DNA of 64,000 nucleotides from Pantoea sp. SOD02. GTDB lineage: Bacteria; Pseudomonadota; Gammaproteobacteria; Enterobacterales; Enterobacteriaceae. The stretch spans positions 3,162,001 through 3,226,000 of the forward strand of contig NZ_CP102604.1 of the NCBI RefSeq assembly GCF_024707505.1, in the 5' to 3' direction. Of the stretch, positions 16,350 through 25,236 are shown piece by piece (positions within the stretch are counted from its first letter, which is position 1; the number at the start of each line of letters is the position of its first letter). A model generated the notes under the pieces. The model did not search any database. It saw nothing but the letters and a program-made list of their open reading frames with translations, and was not told where the DNA came from. The position numbers and the translations under genes are program-made.

Positions 16350-18977
16350 TTACAGTCGGTTACTGACCCATTCCTGCACGCCAGCTAGCGCGCCAGCCAG
16401 CGCCTGCGGATTTGTACCGCCGGCCTGAGCCATATCTGGGCGACCACCGCCTTTACCGCCAACCTGAGAGGCAAGTTCGCCAATCAGCTCGCCAGCTTTT
16501 ACGCGGTCAGTAAGATCTTTGGTCACACCAGCAATCAGTGAAACTTTTCCATCATCAACCGTTGCCAGCACGATGATGGCAGACGTTAATTGATTTTTCA
16601 GATCGTCAACCATGGTACGCAACATTTTCGGCTCAACGTTGCTCAGTTCACTGACCAGCAACTTCGTGCCTTTAACGTCAACCGCTTTGCTACTCAATGA
16701 AGCGCTTTCCTGCGCAGCTTGCTGATCGCGCAGTTGTTGCAACTCTTTTTCCAGCGCACGCACGTGATCAACCAGTCCGCGCACCTTCTCATTCAAATTA
16801 CTGCTATTGGCTTTCACCAATTGCGCCACATCCAGTAGCTGTTGGCTCTGCGCATTTACTTGTGCCAACGCACCTTCGCCGGTTACGGCTTCAATGCGGC
16901 GTACACCTGCAGCAGTACCCGATTCAGACTGAATGCGGAACAGGCCAATATCACCGGTACGCAGTGCGTGGATACCACCACACAGCTCAGTAGAGAAATC
17001 GCCCATGGTCAGCACACGTACGCGCTGATCGTACTTCTCACCAAACAGCGCCATTGCGCCCTTCTGTTTTGCATCATCGAGATCCATGATTTCGGTCTCA
17101 ACGGCAAGGTTGCGGCGAATCTGTGCGTTAACAATATCCTCAACCTGACGGATTTCCTGCGGCTTCATGGCTTCAAAATGAGAGAAGTCGAAACGCAGAT
17201 ACTTATCGTTAACCAGCGAGCCTTTCTGTCCTACGTGATCACCCAATACTTGACGCAGTGCGGCATGCAGCAAGTGCGTGGCGGAGTGATTCAAGCGGAT
17301 GCGCGCGCGGCGAGTTTCATCAACCTGGGCATGCAAACGGTCGCCAACGCGTAACTGGCCGCTGCTCAGCTTACCGATATGACCAATCGCTTTACCATAC
17401 TTCTGAGTGTCCTGAACGCTAAATTCAGCATTCTGCCCAGCCAACACGCCAGTATCGCCAACCTGTCCACCTGACTCGCCGTAGAACGGCGTTTCGTCAA
17501 GCACGACCACCGCGTCCTGACCTGCACTGATCTGCTCAACTTGCTGACCGTCGACGAACAGTGCTTCGACTGTCGCATTCAGTTCCAGATGGTCATAGCC
17601 TTTGAAGTCGGTTGCGGCATCAATGCGAATGACATTGTTATAGTCGGCACCAAAACCACTGGCCTCACGCGCACGCTGACGTTGCTGCTCCATCGCGGCT
17701 TCAAAACCGGCTTCATCAATCTTCAGATTGCGCTCGCGGCATACATCAGCAGTCAAATCCGCCGGGAAACCAAAGGTATCGTACAGACGGAACACCGTTT
17801 CGCCATCAAGCGTATCGCCCTGCAGCTTCGCCAGTTCTTCATCCAGCAGCGCAAGTCCACGCTCCAGCGTTTTAGCAAACTGCTCTTCTTCGTTCTTCAG
17901 CGCGTTTTCAACATGCTTCTGCTGACGCTTCAGGTCTTCACCTGCGGCACCCATCACCTCGATCAGTGGCGCAACCAGCTTGTAGAAGAATGCCTCTTTC
18001 GCGCCCAGCATATTGCCGTGACGCACCGCGCGACGAATGATACGACGCAACACATAGCCGCGGTTTTCGTTCGATGGGATTACGCCATCGGCGATCAGGA
18101 AGGCACAAGAACGAATATGGTCAGCGATAACGCGCAGCGACTTGTTATCCAGATCGGTTGCGCCAGTTACCTGCGCAACAGACTTGATCAATTTGGCAAA
18201 CAGATCGATTTCATAGTTGGAGTTAACGTGCTGCAGCACGGCAGCAATTCGCTCCAGACCCATGCCGGTATCCACTGACGGTTTCGGCAGCGGCTCCATG
18301 GTTCCGTCGGCCTGACGGTTGAACTGCATGAAGACGATGTTCCAGATCTCGATGTAACGATCGCCATCTTCTTCCGGGCTGCCCGGCGGGCCACCCCAGA
18401 TATGATCGCCGTGATCGAAGAAAATTTCGGTGCATGGACCGCAAGGACCAGTGTCGCCCATCTGCCAGAAGTTATCTGAAGCATAAGCGCTGCCTTTGTT
18501 GTCACCGATACGGATAATGCGCTCGCGCGGCACACCAATATCGTTAGCCCAGATTTCGAAGGCTTCATCGTCTGTTTCATAGACGGTCACCCACAGGCGC
18601 TCTTTAGGCAGCTTAAACCACTGCTCACCCGTCAGCAGTTCCCATGCATAAGCGATCGCTTCTTTCTTGAAGTAATCACCAAAGCTGAAGTTGCCCAACA
18701 TTTCAAAGAAGGTGTGGTGACGTGCCGTGTAGCCCACGTTTTCGAGGTCGTTATGCTTGCCGCCGGCACGCACACAACGCTGAGACGTCGTTGCACGCGC
18801 ATAGTCGCGCTTATCCTGACCGAGGAAAACGTCTTTAAACTGGACCATCCCGGCATTGGTAAACAGCAAAGTCGGGTCGTTGTTCGGTACGAGGGAGCTG
18901 CTGGCTACAACCTGATGTCCCTTGCTATGAAAAAAGTCGAGAAACGCTTGACGGATCTCAGCAGTGCTCTTGCTCAT
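16350..18977 (-). CDS. alaS: Alanyl-tRNA synthetase
   Basis: AlaRS charges tRNA-Ala and deacylates Ser- and Gly-tRNA-Ala. The 875-residue protein has the class II catalytic core ([48 protein letters not shown]) and the editing domain with [10 protein letters not shown] and CGGIH. The C-terminal C-Ala domain includes [15 protein letters not shown]. Length matches E. coli (876). The editing zinc motif CxxxH is intact, but its inner residue is Ile where E. coli has Thr (CGGTH). It lies between recX and csrA as in E. coli. Confidence 0.97.
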   Translation of the reverse strand: MSKSTAEIRQAFLDFFHSKGHQVVASSSLVPNNDPTLLFTNAGMVQFKDVFLGQDKRDYARATTSQRCVRAGGKHNDLENVGYTARHHTFFEMLGNFSFGDYFKKEAIAYAWELLTGEQWFKLPKERLWVTVYETDDEAFEIWANDIGVPRERIIRIGDNKGSAYASDNFWQMGDTGPCGPCTEIFFDHGDHIWGGPPGSPEEDGDRYIEIWNIVFMQFNRQADGTMEPLPKPSVDTGMGLERIAAVLQHVNSNYEIDLFAKLIKSVAQVTGATDLDNKSLRVIADHIRSCAFLIADGVIPSNENRGYVLRRIIRRAVRHGNMLGAKEAFFYKLVAPLIEVMGAAGEDLKRQQKHVENALKNEEEQFAKTLERGLALLDEELAKLQGDTLDGETVFRLYDTFGFPADLTADVCRERNLKIDEAGFEAAMEQQRQRAREASGFGADYNNVIRIDAATDFKGYDHLELNATVEALFVDGQQVEQISAGQDAVVVLDETPFYGESGGQVGDTGVLAGQNAEFSVQDTQKYGKAIGHIGKLSSGQLRVGDRLHAQVDETRRARIRLNHSATHLLHAALRQVLGDHVGQKGSLVNDKYLRFDFSHFEAMKPQEIRQVEDIVNAQIRRNLAVETEIMDLDDAKQKGAMALFGEKYDQRVRVLTMGDFSTELCGGIHALRTGDIGLFRIQSESGTAAGVRRIEAVTGEGALAQVNAQSQQLLDVAQLVKANSSNLNEKVRGLVDHVRALEKELQQLRDQQAAQESASLSSKAVDVKGTKLLVSELSNVEPKMLRTMVDDLKNQLTSAIIVLATVDDGKVSLIAGVTKDLTDRVKAGELIGELASQVGGKGGGRPDMAQAGGTNPQALAGALAGVQEWVSNRL

Positions 18978-19112
18978 AAAATTCCTGGAATCACGCTAAC
19001 GAACGTTCCCTTTCGCTGGCAAACCCTATCCATCCGGCCTGCCGCTGACTGAGGAACAAAAAGTGGGAATAAGATAAATTTTCTTCAGTGGGAAGTAAAA
19101 TCACATCGCCTT

Positions 19113-19628
19113 TCAGTCGTCACTATTTCTGAAAACAGCCTGAATATCTTCCATCATAAAGCCTTTCGACATCAAAAAACGCTGAACCTTGCTTTTCTCG
19201 GCCCAGGTTTGCGGTAAGGGTTCGCCAAATTTGCGTTTGGCAAGGTCGGCTGCGCACTGGCGCCAGTCCACTTCGGTATCGAACAGCGCCTGATTGATTT
19301 CATCGCGGCCAATGCCTTTTTGCTGCAACTCCATACGCACGCGCTGCGGACCATATCCCTTACGCGCACGGCTTTGAATAAAGCGTTCGGTAAAGCGCTC
19401 ATCGTTGAGCCAACCGCTCTCCTGACACCAGTCGAGCACTTTTTCCAGTAACTCGTCGGGAATCGGCGTGTTTTCCTGCTGCTGCAGGTAGGCCGCGCGT
19501 TGGGAAGAGAGCTGCAACTTACGCTTCAGCTCTGCGCGGCTGTGATCGCGCTGCGAGAGGATACGCATAGCACGGTCCAGCAAACGGGAATATGTTGGCA
19601 CAGGTGCCGCAGATGGTGACGATGACAT
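19113..19628 (-). CDS. recX: RecA regulator RecX
   Basis: RecX binds RecA filaments and limits their extension and activity. The 171-residue helical protein shows the RecX repeats, with SRAELKRKLQ near the N-terminus and LNDERFTERFIQSRARKGYGPQRVRMELQQKGI in the middle. It lies 115 bases downstream of recA behind a terminator, so it is made from read-through transcripts and shares SOS control. The N-terminus is slightly longer than E. coli RecX (166). Confidence 0.94.
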   Translation of the reverse strand: MSSSPSAAPVPTYSRLLDRAMRILSQRDHSRAELKRKLQLSSQRAAYLQQQENTPIPDELLEKVLDWCQESGWLNDERFTERFIQSRARKGYGPQRVRMELQQKGIGRDEINQALFDTEVDWRQCAADLAKRKFGEPLPQTWAEKSKVQRFLMSKGFMMEDIQAVFRNSDD

Positions 19629-19711
19629 AGGATTTACCTTGTTCTAACAGTCGTGCAGGGACGCAGGGTAAAGCAAGAAGGCAGAGAGGAAAAGCACTGG
19701 CGGGGAAAAGC

Positions 19712-19738
19712 AAAACGGGAGCATCTCTGCTCCCGTTA
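19712..19738 (-). terminator. Terminator between recA and recX
   Basis: AACGGGAGCA and TGCTCCCGTT form a 10-bp stem with a short loop just after the recA stop, followed on the minus strand by TTTGCTTTTCC. In E. coli the equivalent terminator lets a small fraction of transcripts into recX. Confidence 0.8.
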
Positions 19739-19743
19739 ATATT

Positions 19744-20814
19744 TTAGAAATCTTCGTTAGTTTCGCTGGCCTCTTCGCGATCATCAGCGGAGATTTTCGC
19801 GGTGTCTGCGGCGGCGACTTCACCACTTAGCAGCAAGTCACGCAGCTTCTTGTCGATCTCATTCGCAATCGCCGGGTTCTCTTTGAGGAAGTTGGTGGAG
19901 TTAGCTTTACCCTGACCAATCTTCTCACCGTTGTAGCTGTACCACGCACCGGCTTTCTCAACCAGCTTATGCTTCACGCCAAGATCCACCAGCTCGCCAA
20001 AGGTGTTGATACCTTCACCGTACATGATTTGGAATTCAGCCTGCTTAAACGGTGCCGCAATTTTGTTCTTCACGACTTTCACGCGGGTTTCGCTACCGAC
20101 CACTTCGTCGCCCTCTTTAATCGCACCGATACGGCGGATATCCAGACGAACAGAAGCGTAGAATTTCAGCGCGTTACCGCCGGTTGTGGTTTCCGGGTTA
20201 CCGAACATCACACCAATCTTCATACGAATCTGGTTGATGAAGATCAGCAGCGTGTTGGACTGCTTCAGGTTACCAGCCAGCTTACGCATTGCCTGGCTCA
20301 TCATACGAGCGGCCAGACCCATGTGTGAATCGCCGATCTCGCCTTCGATTTCCGCTTTCGGCGTCAGCGCCGCCACGGAGTCGACGATGATGACGTCAAC
20401 CGCGCCTGAACGCGCCAGCGCATCACAAATTTCCAGTGCTTGCTCACCGGTATCCGGCTGTGAACACAGCAGGTTATCGATATCAACGCCCAGTTTTTTC
20501 GCGTATACCGGATCCAGTGCGTGCTCGGCATCGATAAAGGCACAGGTTTTGCCTTTGCGCTGTGCAGAAGCAATAACCTGCAGCGTCAGCGTGGTTTTAC
20601 CCGAAGATTCCGGTCCGTAAATCTCAACGATACGTCCCATCGGCAAGCCACCCGCGCCCAGCGCGATATCCAGTGACAGTGAGCCGGTAGAGATGGTTTC
20701 GACATCCATTGAGCGGTCTTCACCCAAGCGCATGATGGAGCCTTTACCAAATTGCTTCTCAATCTGGCCCAGTGCGGCAGCTAAAGCCTTCTGTTTGTTC
20801 TCGTCGATCGCCAT
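19744..20814 (-). CDS. recA: Recombinase RecA
   Basis: RecA forms filaments on single-stranded DNA, catalyses strand exchange and stimulates LexA self-cleavage. The 356-residue product starts [21 protein letters not shown] and has Walker A GPESSGKT (about 67-74). L2-loop residues [12 protein letters not shown] are present, and the C-terminus is acidic. The ATG at 20814 lies 5 bases after AGGAG and is preferred over a GTG two codons upstream. A consensus LexA box lies in its promoter. Confidence 0.99.
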   Translation of the reverse strand: MAIDENKQKALAAALGQIEKQFGKGSIMRLGEDRSMDVETISTGSLSLDIALGAGGLPMGRIVEIYGPESSGKTTLTLQVIASAQRKGKTCAFIDAEHALDPVYAKKLGVDIDNLLCSQPDTGEQALEICDALARSGAVDVIIVDSVAALTPKAEIEGEIGDSHMGLAARMMSQAMRKLAGNLKQSNTLLIFINQIRMKIGVMFGNPETTTGGNALKFYASVRLDIRRIGAIKEGDEVVGSETRVKVVKNKIAAPFKQAEFQIMYGEGINTFGELVDLGVKHKLVEKAGAWYSYNGEKIGQGKANSTNFLKENPAIANEIDKKLRDLLLSGEVAAADTAKISADDREEASETNEDF

Positions 20815-20876
20815 TTCCACTCCTAATCATGCTGGGTGAGTCGACATCAAGTATGTCGCTCGTTCTGTTGCCGCTA

Positions 20877-20904
20877 ATTATACTGTATGGTCATACAGTA
20901 TCAA
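20877..20904 (-). promoter_or_regulatory. recA promoter with overlapping LexA (SOS) box
   Basis: On the minus strand, TTGATA (20904-20899) and TATAAT (20882-20877) are 16 bp apart. The spacer is exactly the LexA box CTGTATGACCATACAG (20883-20898), a palindrome matching CTGT-N8-ACAG. The layout is the same as in E. coli recA. Confidence 0.97.
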
Positions 20905-20906
20905 GT

Positions 20907-21401
20907 TTAATTTATCAGAAATTCATCAAGCAGCGTTTGCAGCGCCCAGACCACTGATTGACGGCGCACCGCATCACGGTCGCCAGCAAAGATCTGGCGC
21001 TGCGCTAGTACGCGCCCCTCTGGCCCCGCAATCGCAAACCACACGGTGCCCACCGGTTTATCGGGCGTGCCACCATCTGGACCGGCAATACCGCTTACGG
21101 CGATGGCGTATTCCGCCGCCGCAGCTTTAGCTGCACCGGTCGCCATCTCACGCACCGTCTGTTCACTTACGGCGCCATACTGCTGTAGCGTTGTGTCCTG
21201 TACGCCCACCATCTGCTGCTTAGCTTCATTGCTGTATGTGACGAAACCGCGCTCAAACCAGGCGGAGCTGCCGCTGATATCGGTAAAGACTTTCGCAATC
21301 CAGCCACCGGTGCAGGATTCCGCTGCGGTCACCGTTGCCTGACGTTTCTTCAGCTGCTCGCCAATGCGGCGACTTAGCTGCTGTAACTGTTCATCGTTCA
21401 T
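20907..21401 (-). CDS. pncC: Nicotinamide-nucleotide amidase
   Basis: PncC (YgaD, CinA C-terminal family) deamidates NMN to nicotinic acid mononucleotide in pyridine nucleotide recycling. The 164-residue product shows TAAESCTGGWIAKVFTDISGSS, FVTYSNEAKQQMVGV and AVSGIAGPDGGTPDKPVGTVWFA, all family signatures. It lacks the N-terminal MoCF domain of full CinA, as in E. coli. Its stop codon ends just before the recA -35 element. Confidence 0.95.
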   Translation of the reverse strand: MNDEQLQQLSRRIGEQLKKRQATVTAAESCTGGWIAKVFTDISGSSAWFERGFVTYSNEAKQQMVGVQDTTLQQYGAVSEQTVREMATGAAKAAAAEYAIAVSGIAGPDGGTPDKPVGTVWFAIAGPEGRVLAQRQIFAGDRDAVRRQSVVWALQTLLDEFLIN

Positions 21402-21503
21402 CGCCTTCTCCCGTTGTGGCGCTTCACGTTAGCAGTAAATGGTGCGCTGAAAAGCCCTTTTCAACCTTCAGCCATCATTTCTGCGTAGTGGCTTCCAGAT
21501 ACC

Positions 21504-22280
21504 TCAGCCTGTTTTCACTGCAACCATAAAGAGACGCGGGAAGGCTAACAAAACCTGGCCGTTACTGCGTGCGGGGTAAGCCGGAATAAGTGCCTGGTGA
21601 TAATCATGGAGAAATGCTGCCTGCTGGGTTTCATCAAGCCCCGCAAGGAAAGGACGCAACCCGGTGGCACGCAACCAGGTAATGATGCCCTGCGCATCTG
21701 CCATCGGGTGATAATAAGTGGTGCGCCAGATATCAACCTTGCAACCCGCATCGGTCAACAAGTCGTAATAATGATCGGTAGTCAGCAGACGTTTGCGATC
21801 CGCCGCCTGAGCTGAAATCAACGCCTGCCACTTTTCATTCGCCGCCACTTCACGCATCAAGCGGTGCGACGGTTCTTCAAGATTATCGGGCATCTGAATC
21901 GCTAACGCGCCACCGATGGCCAATTGATCAACCAGATGCGGCAGCAATGTGTGATGCTCGGTCAACCACTGCAGCGAGGCATTGGCATAGATAACCTGCT
22001 GCGGCTGTTCGGCCTGCCAGCGGCGAATATCAGCCTGCTGAAAATGGCAGGTGGGCAGACGTTCACGCGCCTGCTCTAACATTGCGGCAGAGCTGTCAAT
22101 TCCGGTTATCTGCGCCTTCGGCCAGGCTTGTGCCAGTAGCTCGGTGCTGTTGCCGGGTCCGCAACCAAGATCAGTAGCAAAGCGCACATCATCGAGCGGA
22201 ATGCGCTCCAATAGCTCACGTGCCGGGCGGGTTCGCTCTGATTCGAATTGGCGATACAGCTGTGGATTCCAGTCTTGCAT
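21504..22280 (-). CDS. tam: Trans-aconitate 2-methyltransferase
   Basis: Tam methylates trans-aconitate, an inhibitor formed spontaneously from cis-aconitate. The 258-residue class I SAM methyltransferase begins [24 protein letters not shown] and has the SAM-binding [25 protein letters not shown] and [12 protein letters not shown], as in E. coli Tam. In E. coli tam lies elsewhere; here it is in an inserted group between pncC and mltB, divergent from the next gene. Confidence 0.92.
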   Translation of the reverse strand: MQDWNPQLYRQFESERTRPARELLERIPLDDVRFATDLGCGPGNSTELLAQAWPKAQITGIDSSAAMLEQARERLPTCHFQQADIRRWQAEQPQQVIYANASLQWLTEHHTLLPHLVDQLAIGGALAIQMPDNLEEPSHRLMREVAANEKWQALISAQAADRKRLLTTDHYYDLLTDAGCKVDIWRTTYYHPMADAQGIITWLRATGLRPFLAGLDETQQAAFLHDYHQALIPAYPARSNGQVLLAFPRLFMVAVKTG

Positions 22281-22446
22281 GGCAATGCTCCTGTCTTGGC
22301 TAAGGGGCTAAACACTACCTGCTTTTCTCGCCTTTATAGAAAGAGAAAAGTGCGACATCTCACCTTTTTATCCTCGCTAGCTGGTTAGCCTGCGCAGATA
22401 GCATTAAGTTAAAACGATGTTTCATTTTACAACTAAGGAGCTTGTT

Positions 22447-23334
22447 ATGTCTGCACAACCCGCATTGCCCGGCGTATGGTGTCCGTCAGTAACGCCCTTC
22501 GACAGCAACAACAATCTGGATATTGATGCGCTTGGCCGTCATTTTTCACGCCTAAATCAATCAGGTATTGATACCTTGCTGTTGATGGGCAGCATTGGCG
22601 AGTTTGCCTCACTCTCTCAGCAGGAGCGCCTGTTGCTGATTCGTGAGGCGCGCCAACTCTCGTCACTGACTATGGTGGCAAACGTCTCCAGCACCTGTAT
22701 TGCGGATATGCTAAAACTGGCGGATGCGGCCTGGCAGAACGGATTTGATGCTGTGATGGTGCTGCCTCCCTACTATTACGGGCAGACACACAAACAGCTG
22801 CTGAGCTATTTCAAAGCACTGGATACACAGCTGGGCGGCAAATGGTTCGCCTACAATTTCCCCGCGCGTACCGGTTGCGAATTAACGCCTGCACTGGTCG
22901 CAGAGCTGGCCGCAGAGTTGCCCAACTTTGTTGGCATCAAAGACACCATGGATTGTTTGTCGCATAACCGCGCGATGATTGAAGAAACCAAGAAGGTACG
23001 CAGCGATTTCACCGTGCTTTCCGGTTATGACGAATATCTACTGCCCAATCTGCTGGCTGGCGGTTCAGGTGTGATTTCCGGCTTAAACAATATTGTGCCG
23101 GAGCTGTTTGCCCGAGCGATGCAGGCCTGGCGGGCGGGCGATTTAGCGCAGCTCAGTGAGATTCAGCAACGCATTGGTAAGTTGATGGCGATTTACACCA
23201 TTGGTGATGATTTTGTTACCACCATAAAAACGGCCGTTGCACGCCGATTTGATTCAATGCGCAGCTACTCGCGCAATTATGGTGGCGAGCTAACAGCGGT
23301 ACAGTGTGAGGAAGTGGATCGTTTGCTGAGTTGA
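22447..23334 (+). CDS. DapA-family (dihydrodipicolinate synthase / N-acetylneuraminate lyase) protein
   Basis: This 295-residue TIM-barrel protein belongs to the class I Schiff-base aldolase/dehydratase family. The Schiff-base lysine is K165 in FVGIKDT and the catalytic tyrosine Y136 in AYNFPARTG. The pyruvate-carboxylate loop reads G48-S-I-G-E-F. DHDPS enzymes have GTTGE and sialate lyases GSTGE, so the replacement of the second Thr by Ile argues against a standard DapA or NanA. A 2-keto-3-deoxy sugar acid aldolase or related lyase is possible, but the substrate cannot be read. The ATG follows an ideal AAGGAG. No kinase, dehydrogenase or transporter accompanies it. Confidence 0.85.
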   Translation: MSAQPALPGVWCPSVTPFDSNNNLDIDALGRHFSRLNQSGIDTLLLMGSIGEFASLSQQERLLLIREARQLSSLTMVANVSSTCIADMLKLADAAWQNGFDAVMVLPPYYYGQTHKQLLSYFKALDTQLGGKWFAYNFPARTGCELTPALVAELAAELPNFVGIKDTMDCLSHNRAMIEETKKVRSDFTVLSGYDEYLLPNLLAGGSGVISGLNNIVPELFARAMQAWRAGDLAQLSEIQQRIGKLMAIYTIGDDFVTTIKTAVARRFDSMRSYSRNYGGELTAVQCEEVDRLLS

Positions 23335-23340
23335 AACAAG

Positions 23341-23363
23341 CAGGACGGCGCCGAGCCGTCCTG
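23341..23363. terminator. Hairpin between the DapA-family gene and yjdM
   Basis: CAGGACGGC and GCCGTCCTG form a 9-bp stem with a 5-nt loop between two convergent genes. T-richness is weak on both sides (CTTGTTTC on the minus strand), so termination efficiency is uncertain. Confidence 0.6.
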
Positions 23364-23366
23364 TGA

Positions 23367-23702
23367 TTAGTTCTTTTTGACGAACTCAGATTTGAGTTTC
23401 ATCTGACCAAAGCCATCAATCTTGCAATCAATGTTGTGATCGCCTTCGACCAGGCGAATGCTTTTGACTTTGGTACCAATTTTCAGCGTAGAAGAGCTGC
23501 CTTTAACCTTGAGATCTTTAACGACAGTTACGCTGTCGCCATCCGCTAGCAGGTTGCCGTTGGCATCACGTACCACTAAACCGTCAGCTGCATCATCGGC
23601 GCTTGCCGTCCAGATGTGGCCGCAAGATGGGCAATTCAGGTTCTCGCCATCTTGCCAGGTGTAATCGGCTTGGCATGCAGGACAGGCAGGTAAGGTACTC
23701 AT
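23367..23702 (-). CDS. yjdM: YjdM (PhnA family) zinc-ribbon protein
   Basis: The 111-residue protein has an N-terminal zinc ribbon with C7-x2-C10 and C24-x2-C27 (PACPAC and NCPSCGHIW). A PhnA-type beta domain containing [26 protein letters not shown] follows. Despite the old PhnA name, E. coli YjdM is not required for phosphonate breakdown; its role is unknown. It is a single gene convergent with the DapA-family gene. Confidence 0.92.
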   Translation of the reverse strand: MSTLPACPACQADYTWQDGENLNCPSCGHIWTASADDAADGLVVRDANGNLLADGDSVTVVKDLKVKGSSSTLKIGTKVKSIRLVEGDHNIDCKIDGFGQMKLKSEFVKKN

Positions 23703-23787
23703 AAGCGCTCCTCAGAAGTCGGATGCGGTGAAGATGGCACCGCAAAAGGGGCGCCATCTTATACCCTCACACTTTATATGGACAGCA

Positions 23788-24870
23788 TTAAAACATGCTG
23801 CCCTGACGTGCTTTAGCCACGGCTTCACCCAACTGCCACACCGCCATTGCATAGTGGGTGCTGTGGTTGTAGCGCGTAATGGCGTAGAAGTTGGGCAGTC
23901 CGTACCAATATTGATAACTGGTGCCGAGATCCAAACGCAGCAAGCTTACCTGAGAGTTACCATCCAGCGATCCCTGTGGCGTTAAACCACTCGCGGCTAA
24001 GGTGCTTACCGGGTACTTGGTTTTAAAGCCATTCTCCAACGCTGGAGCCTGACCGCTGGCTGGCACTGCAACGTTTTCGCCCGCACGCCAGCCGTGTTCT
24101 TTAAAGTAGTTGGCTACGCTGCCAATCGCATCAACCGGATCCCAAAGGTTGATATGACCATCGCCATTAAAATCGACCGCATATTGCTTATATGAGGATG
24201 GCATGAACTGTCCATAACCCATCGCACCGGCAAAGGAGCCACGCAGATCCAGCGGATCGTCTTGCTCTGTACGCGCCATCAGCAGGAAGGTCTCCAGCTC
24301 ACCGCTGAAGTAAGCTGCGCGACGCGGGTAGCTAAATGACAAGGTTGCCAACGCATCCAGCAAGCGCGTTTTGCCCATTACCCTGCCCCAGCGCGTTTCA
24401 ACGCCGATAATGCCAACAATGATTTCCGGCGGCACACCGTAAACTTGCTGCGCACGTTGCAGCGCATCCTGATACTGATTCCAGAATGCCACGCCATTCT
24501 GCACGTTATCCGGCGTAATGAACTTATTGCGATAGCGAATCCATGCACCGTTCGGTCCGGTTGGCGGCGTATAGCTCGGCGCTTGCTGGTCCATCAGGCG
24601 CAGTACGTAATCCAGACGCTTCGCCTGGCCAATCACCGCGTGCAACTGTTCACGGTTAAAACCGTGTTTGGCCACCATTTGATCGATGAACTGTTCAGCG
24701 GCAGGGTTACCCGCAAAATCGCCAAACATCGGTTGAACCGCGTGTGAAGGTTCCAGCAAAAAACCGCCTTTAGGTGCAGGCACAACGGCGGGCTGCTGGT
24801 GGGATGCAGGCTTACTGCTGCAGGCAGCAAGCAGAGTAATAAGCGGAAGAAGAGCAACCTTAAAACGCAT
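23788..24870 (-). CDS. mltB: Membrane-bound lytic murein transglycosylase B
   Basis: MltB cleaves glycan strands of peptidoglycan to 1,6-anhydro products from the inner face of the outer membrane. The 360-residue lipoprotein precursor starts MRFKVALLPLITLLAACSS, with lipobox LLAAC and lipidated C17. The catalytic Glu is E158 in GIIGVETRWGR, and GSFAGAMGYGQFMPSSY and the EF-hand-like DFNGDGHINLWDP region follow. The ATG at 24870 puts the signal peptide at the N-terminus; the 17-codon upstream extension is rejected. In E. coli it is next to pncC; here the tam group intervenes. Confidence 0.96.
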   Translation of the reverse strand: MRFKVALLPLITLLAACSSKPASHQQPAVVPAPKGGFLLEPSHAVQPMFGDFAGNPAAEQFIDQMVAKHGFNREQLHAVIGQAKRLDYVLRLMDQQAPSYTPPTGPNGAWIRYRNKFITPDNVQNGVAFWNQYQDALQRAQQVYGVPPEIIVGIIGVETRWGRVMGKTRLLDALATLSFSYPRRAAYFSGELETFLLMARTEQDDPLDLRGSFAGAMGYGQFMPSSYKQYAVDFNGDGHINLWDPVDAIGSVANYFKEHGWRAGENVAVPASGQAPALENGFKTKYPVSTLAASGLTPQGSLDGNSQVSLLRLDLGTSYQYWYGLPNFYAITRYNHSTHYAMAVWQLGEAVAKARQGSMF

Positions 24871-25236
24871 TGGATATCCATAAGCCAGGTGAAACCGGAA
24901 GCACTCATGGTAATCGTTCATCGGAGTGACATACAGAGCAATATCTTAGAATTTAACCGTTTCTCGCCAGTTTCAGCCGGTTACAACGTGAATTTGCGAA
25001 ACGGCTCCACACTTTACCTTTTTCATTAAATTTTGCTTTTTACCGTTTGCAGCAATTTGTTATGGTCGGCAGCCATAAAGCCCTGCTGGCGGATGAAGGT
25101 CCGGTGGCAAAAATGGTAATATCCCGCTTTCGTTATCCGTCCACACGATAACGACACTTCCGGGCTGCATTGACCCAGCCTCAGGTAATTAAAAGAATGA
25201 ACGTTGAGTGAGAATGAGATGAAAGGAGCAGAGCAA
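24871..25236. other. Divergent intergenic region between mltB and mutS
   Basis: About 365 bases without a gene. It must hold the promoters of mltB (minus) and mutS (plus). An inverted repeat CGTTATC/GATAACG at 25131-25153 has no T-run. No RNA gene or convincing operator was recognised. Confidence 0.5.

Noticed and set aside
17541..18278. 245-codon open frame antisense to alaS
   Set aside because: It is the complement of the conserved AlaRS catalytic domain, with no ribosome site and no recognisable domain.
25131..25153. Inverted repeat CGTTATC/GATAACG upstream of mutS
   Set aside because: It has a short 7-bp A/T-containing stem with a 9-nt loop, no T-run and no match to a known operator; likely chance.
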